Below are positions 48,528-56,521 of a stretch of DNA of 64,000 nt, one piece after another. The notes beneath the pieces are model-generated. The model saw only the letters and a program-made list of their open reading frames with translations, made no database searches and was not told the DNA's origin. A program made the translations under genes and the position numbers. Position 1 is the first letter of the stretch. Each line of letters starts with the position of its first letter. This DNA comes from Mesostigma viride (taxonomy: Eukaryota > Streptophyta > Mesostigmatophyceae > Mesostigmatales > Mesostigmataceae), in the NCBI GenBank assembly GCA_009746045.1, contig RPFO01000103.1:255001-319000 (forward strand), given 5' to 3'.

Positions 48528-49948
48528 TGGCGTTGGACATCCACGCAGTTGGCGCGCGCGGGAAGCAAGCACGTGCACCACCGTCGTTTCAGGTGGGGCA
48601 GCCAAGTGAGACTGTGGGGCAGTTGCCTCAGTCCTTTCGCATGGCTCCCGCTCGGACCGGCTCCACCCTGGAACACGACAATCCTGCTGGGGCAGAGCAG
48701 CGGCGCAGGTTGTTGCCATTATACCCTATGCCATCGGTCGTGGACACGCCTGCATACACTCCCCGGCAAGTGGTCGAGTGGTTCGGTCAGCGGGCCGTGG
48801 AGGTGCTCGGGTCGCATGCGTCAGAGGTACAGCGGTACGCTGACACAATGGACGCCCGTAGGTTGCACAACGCTGAGACAGCCACATTTGTCGGGCATCG
48901 CCCTGCATCGGCTTCGGTAATCGTGGGTCATGTCGCTCATGGTGTCTTGGACAACGCGCAGCGGGCGTGCGTAGTGCCTAGGGCACCCACTGTCACCTCA
49001 TATCCGGATGGCGAGCCAGCAATGGCGTTTCAGGCGCAGGGGCACGGGGAGCCCCTGAGCAACGTGGTCTACAGTACTGACCATGAATTGGTCGTGAAAC
49101 TGGACAGCGGGGCCCAGCCACTCGTTATCAGTGCTCGGCTGGCCCAGTTGCTCAACCTAACCAGGGAGAATGGCGGGCTGCGGGACAGTCATGTGTCCGT
49201 GGCGGGCTGGCAGGGCCCTGCCGCTAAACCCTTTGCCATGACTGCGGTCCAGGTAATGGTCATCCTCAACCCGCTCAGGCCATCCGACATGGCCTGCATC
49301 CCTGTGAATGCCCTTGTGACCGAGCAGTCATCGTATGACGTGCTGGTCGGCATGGAGGTCATGTTTCCCATGCGGCTCGAGGTACGCATGTGGGAAGGCC
49401 GCGCGGTGTACATCGTTGACAGAGACGGTGACGCCATGCGCCAAGCAAGCATCCCGGTGAGCTGCTACAGCTCGGACACTGGGGCAGTGCGTGTCTCGAC
49501 GGTCAACCGGGTCGAGGCTGGCTCGCACGACGCGGTGGTGGAGGTACGGATGGGGGAGGTCACGGCAGCTGGGGGGGCTGTGCGTGATAAGCATCGGCCG
49601 TGCATCCCAACAGCGCTGGTGGGACGGGCCTCATTGCACAGCACGTGGGCGGCGCGACAGCAGCCGCAAGCGCGGCAGGCCCTTTTGCGTCAGCACGTCA
49701 CCAACGCGGTGCGGCAGCAACAACTCTCTCATCTCCCGCGGCAATCGCAGTCCCAAGTGGCTGTCGCGACAACGAAGGTAACTTCTGTGCCGATGTTGTG
49801 GCAGAGTCGCGGGTCTTGTCCGAGGGGTTGTATTGCTAGAATTGTTTGCTGGGATGGGAGGGGGGCTGGCTGGCTTTCTCGCTGCAGGCGGTACGTGCCA
49901 CACGTTGATCGCCGTAGAGCCGTCTCCTACCGCTCGGGCAGTGTATAG
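48453..49948 (+). CDS. Retropepsin-type protease region (frame -1 relative to gag)
   Basis: This frame is open from 48365 and would be entered by frameshift near 48452-48458, since it has no suitable ATG upstream. The aspartic protease core is visible: VVKLDSGAQPLVISARLAQL with the active-site DSG (49103-49111), followed by VSVAGWQGPAAKPF, ALVTEQSSYDVLVGMEVMF and MWEGRAVYIVD. These match the flap and the hydrophobic-hydrophobic-G motif of retropepsins. A non-conserved linker of about 200 residues precedes it (PPSFQVGQPSETVGQL and on). The tail after about 49480 is rich in R, Q and A and looks less constrained. The frame ends at 49948, overlapping the methyltransferase frame by about 115 bases. 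Confidence 0.8.
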
Positions 49949-50495
49949 GCATCACTGTGCCCAGCTGTCTGCCCTGTATCCATCTCAGTTCCTCCGTCTG
50001 CGTGGACAGATCCGTTTGGGGAGTGCCCTCAGGATATCCGTGCTTGGGGAGGTTCATGTGCGAGGCCTTTTGAGGCGGCACAAGAGGATAGACCTCGTCC
50101 TCGCGGGCTGGGAATGTCAAGGGTTGAGTCAGGCCGGCGTAGGACGCGGGCTTGCGGATCCTAGGAGCGGGTTGTTTTGGGATCTGCTTCGAGTCGTTGG
50201 ACTCTTGCAGCAGCTGCAGGACCAGCCACTAGCGTATCTTTTTGAGAACGTGGTGGCCGACGACAGCCCTCACGAGGTAGTGAGGAAGGACTGGGCCCAG
50301 ATCGTGGACATCTTAGGGGCACCAGTCACGTGCGACAATGCAGGATTGGGCGGGCTCACCCACAGGTACCGCGCATTCTGGACCAACCTTGCACTCACCA
50401 CCACCATCCAGGCAGTGGTAGATGCGATCACACGACAGCACGACGGCATGCCCGCGGAGGTGGCGCTGCCACCACATTTGGTCACGCAGCGGTAG
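49833..50495 (+). CDS. C5 cytosine DNA methyltransferase, N-terminal part (motifs I-VIII)
   Basis: C5-methyltransferases transfer methyl from S-adenosylmethionine to cytosine C5. Motifs appear in canonical order: I, LLELFAGMGGGLAGFLAAGG (SAM binding); II, LIAVEPSPTARAVY; IV, LVLAGWECQGLSQAG with the catalytic Cys (codon 50115-50117); a GLADPRSGLFWDLLRV helix; VI, LFENVV (ENV at 50244-50252); VIII, GLTHRYRAFWTN. In motif IV the usual Pro before Cys is Glu. The frame opens near 49780 with no ATG before motif I, so expression must need frameshifting (+1 from the protease frame), splicing or a repaired copy. The C-terminal part (motifs IX-X) continues in the next frame. The motif order and the GRLF/SGLFWD-like region suggest the DNMT3-type arrangement; this is inference. 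Confidence 0.88.
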   Translation: MLELFAGMGGGLAGFLAAGGTCHTLIAVEPSPTARAVYRHHCAQLSALYPSQFLRLRGQIRLGSALRISVLGEVHVRGLLRRHKRIDLVLAGWECQGLSQAGVGRGLADPRSGLFWDLLRVVGLLQQLQDQPLAYLFENVVADDSPHEVVRKDWAQIVDILGAPVTCDNAGLGGLTHRYRAFWTNLALTTTIQAVVDAITRQHDGMPAEVALPPHLVTQR

Positions 50496-50810
50496 ACGTC
50501 GCCGATCGGCACCCTTACGCACCCGTCAATCACGTAGGTAAGCCTATGTGCGCTCTTCCCACCTTGGTTAGTTACCAGGGGTCATCGGCCTACAGGGACC
50601 GGGGCAAGGGTTTGGTATGGGACACCGGTACGGGTTTGTTGGTGCAGCCGCCCGCTGAGTTTCGGGAGGTGAGCATGGGGTTCCATGTGGGGGCGTCCGC
50701 CGCTGAGGGGGTTTTAGAGGCCACTAGGTGGTCTCTCGTTGGGCAAGCCATGTCAGCCTTCCAGGTTGGGTATGTTCTGCGGGCCGCAATGCAAGTGCGC
50801 CAGGGTGGGG
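50496..50810 (+). CDS. Methyltransferase C-terminal part (motifs IX-X), fused upstream of RT
   Basis: In the frame one base back from motif VIII the text continues with APVNHVGKPMCALPTLVSYQ and YRDRGKGLVWDTGTG, then FREVSMGFHVGA (the position of the conserved E-x-x-x-x-G-F segment), and RWSLVGQAMSAFQVGYVLRA (motif X-like G-x-A/S…V). This is the expected end of a C5-methyltransferase catalytic domain. The whole enzyme would be about 320 aa, spread over two frames with a shift somewhere in 50330-50495. After it comes a P/A-rich linker and a short hydrophobic stretch (WSVILMTSLLSSTVFAG, about 50921-50971). Confidence 0.72.
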
Positions 50811-53545
50811 GAGATATCCCCACACCGCCACCGCCTGTCAGTGCCCACGCGGCTGGTGTCCGGCCAACAGCGTCCGGCGGCACTGGGTCGCCATGGAGAT
50901 CGCGGCTGCTTCAACTATGGAGCGTTATCCTCATGACGTCCTTGTTGTCCAGCACGGTGTTCGCTGGAGCGCCCACCCTGCAGCAATCGGTCGGTCGCGC
51001 AGTCCGTGCCATTCAGCAGGTGAGCGTCACACCCGGTGTAGCCGCATTTTCCCTTTTCCACGATGCCGCTGTCCGGGGGCCTTGTCTCGACAGTAGGAGT
51101 GCCGCAGTCGCAGATCCTGCTGCCTCTCACATATGGGCCATAGGTGAGCACCTCACCGCCACGCAACGCAAGGCTATGGAGCACTGGTTGCATTCTGCAC
51201 GCTCAGTATTCGCTTTCAGCAGTGAAGAACTAGGGTGCTACAACGGGGGCTGCATGGGGGTCCCACTAGATACGGATCAGCCCTTATTCAGGCGGCAGCA
51301 TAGGCTGAGCTTGGCTGAGCTGGAATTCGTAGATGCTAACTGTCGAGAGCTAGAGGCAGCTGGGATCATCCGCGCTTCATCCTCCAGTTATGCAGCTGCC
51401 ACGGTGGTCGCACCCAAGAAGGATACCATCACAGGCGAGTGGACAGGTATGCGCATGGCCACTGACCTGCGTCAGCTGAACGCGCACACTCCTGTTGATA
51501 GGTACCCCATGCCTCGGGTCGATGATGTTTTGGATAAAATATCTCCCCAGGTCAAGTATGTGTCGTCGCTAGATTTGCGTAGCGGCTTCCATCAGATCAA
51601 GGTCGTAGAGGCAGATCAGCGCAAGCTGGCCTTTTGGGGTGGGACCCGTCTGTACGAGTGGGTTCGCATGCCATTCGGACATCGCAACGCTAGTGCGGTG
51701 TTCCAACGTGCCATGGACCAGGTGCTGGCAGGGTTGCCATTTGCAGCCTGCTACATAGACGATGTCATTGTCTTTAGCGAGACATTTGACCAGCACTTAG
51801 CTCACCTCGATCAGGTTCGGATCGCCCTAGATAAGGCCAACCTGCGGCTGCACCCTGAAAAGTGCAAGTTCGCCCAACAGACCATAGGGTTTCTTGGCCA
51901 TCAGATTGTACCAGGTGGCCGGACCCCTGAGGCAGCCAAAGTGGAAGCCATCAGCAACGCCGCAGTGCCCATCGACATCTCGGGGGTGCGCGCGTATCTC
52001 GGGCTAGCTGGCTATTATCGAGGATATATTCAGAATTTCAGCACCAAAGTCAAACCCCTGACTGAGTTGTTGAAGAAGGGCAATGTCTGGGCGTGGGGTC
52101 CGGCTCAGCAGCGAGCCATCGATACCATCAAACAGGAACTGACTGCCGCTCCTATCCTACGCGCCCCCGACTATGCTCTGCCCTTCATTCTTTACACCGA
52201 TTGGTCCAAGGTAGGCCTAGGGGCTGTGCTAGCACAAAAGGACGATGCGGGGCGCGAGCATGTTATCGCGTACGCTAGTCGGAGTAACAACTCTGCCGAG
52301 AGTCGGTACTCTTCCTACGAGGGGGAAGCGTTAGCCGTTGTGTGGGCCATCAAGCACTTCAGGCCATATCTCTTTGGGCGGGTGTTCACACTTGTCACTG
52401 ATCACCAGCCCTTATTGTGGTTGATGACCAGCGACAAACTCACGGGTAAGCTGGCCCGGTGGGCAATGATCATTCAGGAGTACCACCTGACAATCGTCCA
52501 TCGGCCAGGTGTGGATCACTCCAACGCGGACGTCCTGTCCAGGTATGCTCTACCAACCACTGTTGACAACACTGGTGCGCGGGCCCTAGGGGCCGAGAGC
52601 TCGCCTGGGTCTGTGGTTTTTGTTAATGCTGCAGGCTTCGCTGACGCCGACGCCGAGGCAGACTGGCGCGCAGTCGAGTATACAGTCGCAGACTTTGCGG
52701 CAAGCTGCAATGCAGTTCACCCTTCTCCCTTCACCCCTGCCGCTGGCCTCCTCGCGTTGGAGGAAGGTAATTCTCCGTCCTTTGACATTGACAATACCTT
52801 GGCACGATACCTAGCACTCCAGGTGGTGTTGGTTGGCCATCTCACAGTGGAATGCAACATGGGTGATGTGTGGCTCGATGGGCGTGTGTTGGAGCAGGTC
52901 CAAGGGATAGCTCTCACCCCAACCCCTGTTGATTGGTCCTCAGCCCAGCGTGACGCTGAGTTGAATAGGGTGCAACATAGGGCGGTCACCTACTCGTGGG
53001 ATGCCGGGGTCCTCCACAAAATGATCGGCAAGCGCAAAGTGGTGGTGCCGCCGCCTCACAAGCGGGTCGCCATCGTCCAGCAAGCCCATGAGCGGTATGG
53101 CCACCTGGGTGGTAACCGCACTTTGGCGCTAGTGCGCGCCTCTTATTGGTGGAACGGCATGCGTGCCACAGTCGCGCAGGTCGTCGCTAGCTGCGCGCAG
53201 TGTGCCCGGGTGAAGGCCAGGTTCAATGTGGACCACGATGCGAAAGAATTGATGAGCCTACCCATCAGAGGGCTCTTCTACCGCTGGCACGTAGACCTGT
53301 GTGGGCCCTTTGATGAAAGTGCAGATGGCCACAAGTATGTCATGGTGTGTGTCGAAAGTTTTAGCAAGTGGGTCGAGCTCATCCCCATTGCTGACAAGCA
53401 GGCCGCCACCACCGCCAAGCACTTCGCCGACATCATCGCCAGGTTTGGCGCCCCCGCGGAGGTGGTCACCGACCAGGGCGGGGAGTTTCGTGGGGAATTT
53501 CAGGAATTGTTGGATGCATGTCTCATTGATCACCGTCGCACTTCT
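50811..53545 (+). CDS. Reverse transcriptase, RNase H and integrase N-terminal part
   Basis: This is the Gypsy pol core. RT: RMATDLRQLNAHT, YVSSLDLRSGFHQIKVVEAD, GHRNASAVFQRAMD and the catalytic YIDD at 51752-51763, then GFLGHQIV and YLGLAGYYRGYI. RNase H: PFILYTDWSKVGLGAVLAQ, YSSYEGEALAVVWAIKHFR, LVTDHQPL, and HRPGVDHSNADVLSRY. Integrase: HHCC zinc finger HERYGHLGGNRT … CAQCARVK (from 53087), then the core with WHVDLCGPF (first Asp) and EVVTDQGGEF (second Asp). The frame has no ATG of its own before the methyltransferase end and must be reached by frameshift. At about 53545 the integrase goes out of frame, before the catalytic Glu. Confidence 0.92.
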
Positions 53546-54060
53546 CGGAGCATCCTCAGGCCAATGGTTTGGCTGAGAGATTGGTGCAGACTGTCAAGCA
53601 GGCTTTGCGCAAGTGGAGCCTGCAGTCAGCATCATTCACTATGTGGGATCGTGAACTGGCGTGGATAGCCATGGGTTACCGAATGTCACCCCAGGAGTCG
53701 CTCGCCTGTTTCTCCCCGTATTTCCTGTTGTTTGGGCGCGCACCCTTGCTCCCCACGGAGGCGCAGAGTGCACACCCCACCCCTATGGCGTTTGACAACG
53801 CCAGTCAGTTTCTGGCTGAGGTGACCGCACGGGCGGCTACTTTCCGCAAGGTTATGCCCATCGCCATGAACAACTTGTTCATCGCCCAGCACCGAGATAC
53901 CCTGCGCTACGCTCAGCGCCGGGGGGGCGCTTACATGGCCCGTCAGCTGCATTTTCGTCCGGGGCAGTTCGTCTTTCTCCGCACGCAGCTGACCGACACT
54001 CTTGACGTGACTGCGGGGCCGACCATCTTGCGGATCGTCGCCATCAAGCCATCTGGGGTC
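53546..54060 (+). pseudogene. Integrase C-terminal part, out of frame by one base
   Basis: After tcacttctcggag near 53545 the integrase sense continues one frame back: PQANGLAERLVQTVKQAL (which holds the DDE glutamate in GLAER), MGYRMSPQESLACFSPYFLL, FGRAPLLP, and then a C-terminal SH3-like segment with FRPGQFVFLRTQ and GPTILRIVAIKPSGVAIW. A single missing base explains the break. A second break near 54068 (catttggagg) separates it from the PHD finger frame. Either could be a real mutation or a consensus error. Confidence 0.8.
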
Positions 54061-54065
54061 GCCAT

Positions 54066-54398
54066 TTGGAGGGCGTCGACGGCAGTCGCACCACCGATAA
54101 CGTAAGCAACCTCAGTCCGTGTTCGTTGCCCAACTTATTGCCTGACCTCGCCCCGCACACGGCCAGGCGGGTCAAGGACGCACAGTGTCAGGTTTGCCAT
54201 CGCGTAGACCAGGGGGATACCATGTTGCTGTGTGATCACTGTAATTGTGGGTGGCACATGCACTGCTTGCAGCCAGCGCTCACCACCGTGCCAGCGGGCC
54301 AGTGGTTTTGCCCAGTTTGTGTCGCTGCCCGTTTCGCAACCAGTAGCGTCACCATTTCCTTAGCTGCTGTGGTGTTGGCACGGTCGCTGGCCATGTGA
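54066..54398 (+). CDS. PHD finger at the 3' end of the Gypsy polyprotein
   Basis: Immediately after the integrase C-terminal segment, in the frame one base back (EGVDGSRTTDNVSNLSPC, the normal end of such integrases), comes a complete zinc-binding PHD finger: CQVCHRVDQGDTMLLCDHC, then GWHMHCLQPAL and GQWFCPVC (about 54185-54321). The spacing is C-x2-C, C-x2-C, H-x2-C, C-x2-C, i.e. C4HC3. PHD fingers commonly read histone H3 tails. In other Gypsy elements a chromodomain sits at this position and guides integration. The same role here is inference. The frame stops at 54396-54398 and no other gene follows before the 3' repeats. Confidence 0.85.
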   Translation: MEGVDGSRTTDNVSNLSPCSLPNLLPDLAPHTARRVKDAQCQVCHRVDQGDTMLLCDHCNCGWHMHCLQPALTTVPAGQWFCPVCVAARFATSSVTISLAAVVLARSLAM

Positions 54399-54424
54399 GG
54401 AGCCATGAGAGCCAGCGAGGGGGG

Positions 54425-54565
54425 AATCATGGGACAGGTCCTCGCCCACCCCACCGGGCATGCAGTTAAGGCAGGCACGTCAGCTCAGCTCATTTGGGTT
54501 TTACCAAAGCTGAGCATGGCCAGCCGCCATGGTGGCGCCGGAGATTGTGGTACGCAGACGCGACA
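54425..54565 (+). repeat. 141-bp direct repeat, copy 1 (before 3' LTR)
   Basis: It runs from aatcatgggacaggtcctcg to tacgcagacgcgaca, directly preceded by purine-rich gccagcgaggggggaa, which looks like a polypurine tract. Copy 2 follows the 3' LTR at 55739-55879. Confidence 0.85.
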
Positions 54566-54567
54566 GC

Positions 54568-55739
54568 TGTCACGGACGCGAGCTATGTCATCCGGGCGCC
54601 CACTATGCACAAGACCGGTGACGTGCGCAAGGAATTTGTTTTCTGCGCATTTTCGACAAAGGCTAGTGACCGGGGGGGGACACTAGCACTTGCAGCATAA
54701 GAGCGGACGAAAGTGCACGTGCGCGCGCGCCGGGCCAGGCACGGCTGGGCGCGCAGCACTGACGTACTTGAGCGGACGGCAGCACAAGTGCGCAGCGTCG
54801 AGAGGATCATACGCGAGTTAGTGGACAGCTGGAGCTGGAGCTGGAGCTGGAGCTGGAGCTGGAGCTGGACTGCTGGACTTCAACAGCGCCGAGGCTATTG
54901 ACAGGCCAGGTGTCTTTGTGGTGTAGAATAGCGGGTCAACGTTATGAGGACTGGACAGAAAATGGAAAAGGACAATTTGCGGTGCGGAGCCAGATCGCTG
55001 GAATGAATGCGAAATCGCTGGCAGCCCTACAAAGGGATTTCTTCTAGAAAGGAAAGATTAGAAGCAATGTTTGCTGGGCCACTCACACGCAAGGTGTGAG
55101 CGTGCAGATTGTTTGAAGGATATTATGCTTCGACCTTGGTGGTCGTGACTAAATGCCGGACATTCCCAGGGACAGAAATGCCGGAGCCTCTAGGAGATGA
55201 GATCGGCAACAGGGTAGCAATTTAGATTTGTCGGGATGCCTTCCTGTTTTTGTTGGCATGTGTGGTAGTAAGCCAGGACGGCAACTGGAATGCGGTTTCT
55301 GTTTGCATGGTTCAGGCAGCAAGATAGTTTTGGCATTCCTGGCTGGACTGACAAGTGTGGCGTGTGTCATGCGTGTGGCATGACGAATGGTTTGATTCAT
55401 AGTCGAAGAGGACTCTCACGTAGCGTGTAGTCTCTTCGAGTCTCTCGTTAGTGGCCTTCGTGTTTCTCCCTTTCCTTGGGAGCAAGGCCGGTAGCATGTC
55501 ATGGAGCGCTGCCTAACTGCGGGCTCGTGAGCATGGAGTGCATCGATATTGAGACTATCAACGTGTTGTAATTGTATTAACTTTCTCAATAAATTCCGCA
55601 TGTGCGGCTTCATCATCAGACTGTGCAAAGTGTGTGTTGTGAAAACATTGTTCTATATCAGGGGAGGAAAAAGCATTAAGGTGGTCATCAGGCACGAGGG
55701 ACAATTCCTTGTCCTCGGCTGAGAACTCTCCTTTCGTTA
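54568..55739 (+). repeat. 3' LTR
   Basis: It starts tgtcacggacgcgagc and ends ctttcgtta. Differences from the 5' copy include A/G at about 54599, T/G at about 54614, C/T near 54764, a missing TA near 54818 and one extra base near the end. Confidence 0.85.
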
Positions 55740-55879
55740 ATCATGGGACAGGTCCTCGCCCACCCCACCGGGCATGCAGTTAAGGCAGGCACGTCAGCTC
55801 AGCTCATTTGGGTTTTACCAAAGCTGAGCATGGCCAGCCGCCATGGTAGCGCCGGAGATTGTGGTACGCAGACGCGACA
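55739..55879 (+). repeat. 141-bp direct repeat, copy 2 (after 3' LTR)
   Basis: It is nearly identical to 54425-54565 (one G/A change noted near 55847) but continues into aaaagtccacgggtggcgg instead of the LTR start. The 5' LTR has no such neighbour. Confidence 0.85.
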
Positions 55880-56521
55880 AAAAGTCCACGGGTGGCGGCC
55901 CTGTGCGCGCGCGGCCTGGGGCGTGCACGCCAGGTGAGAACAGAACGCCCAGGCTGGGCAGGCCAGCTAGTCTGTCAGATGTGTCTACCTGATCTGTGCG
56001 CCGGGCCAGGTGACGTATAATATGGATTGTAATAATTAATGCAGCGAAATACCTAATAATGAGAGTTATGAGACCCGATATATACAGCAACCAGCATGGT
56101 TACCAAAGCTCTTCAGCTTTGGAGCTTTTGTCCCAGTTACCAAACCACACATGCATTTGTACCAGCACTATGTACAAGGAATGATGCGTAGCCATCAGCT
56201 ATGACGACGTTGGATCGCCATGCGTCCAGGAATAGTTGTCTCACTCAATGTACCACCTGTCTTGATATATTAAATTAATGAATTAAACTCATGCTCCCGT
56301 TGGGGAGTCACGGAGCATTTAACCCCGAAGGATGGATGGATGGGTACACGCAATCCTACCGGTCTAATCTATCTACAAAAAAACCAAGCCAACTCTATAT
56401 CTAAGGTGCCCTTGACCCCAGGGGTCTTGTCTAGAATGGGCCTTGATGTATACAATCACTCAAAACTAGAATCCTATGGACCAGGCTGATAGAGCAGGCC
56501 ATGTAAAACAATATTGTCCCT
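55880..56521. other. Flank between Gypsy element and GH3 gene
   Basis: No coding signal is seen. A LINE-type 3' end lies at about 56262-56330 (minus strand: ctccgtgactccccaacggg then agcatgagtttaattcatta). The string gttgtctcactcaatg at 56228 matches other GAGACAAC element ends. Confidence 0.45.

Larger units (their letters stand above)
45140..55739 (+). mobile_element. Gypsy-type LTR retrotransposon carrying a DNA methyltransferase and a PHD finger
   Basis: Two near-identical ~1.17-kb repeats (45140-46313 and 54568-55739) bracket an 8.25-kb interior in the order gag, protease, C5-methyltransferase, RT, RNase H, integrase, PHD finger. RT-RNase H before integrase defines Gypsy (Metaviridae). 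The two LTRs differ by only a handful of bases and small indels by eye, so the copy is young. The repeats begin tgtcacgg, common for Gypsy LTRs, but do not end in CA, and no clear primer-binding site follows the 5' copy. The true ends are therefore uncertain (see the 141-bp repeats). DNA methyltransferases inside retrotransposons have been reported for charophytes and dinoflagellates. Confidence 0.92.
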
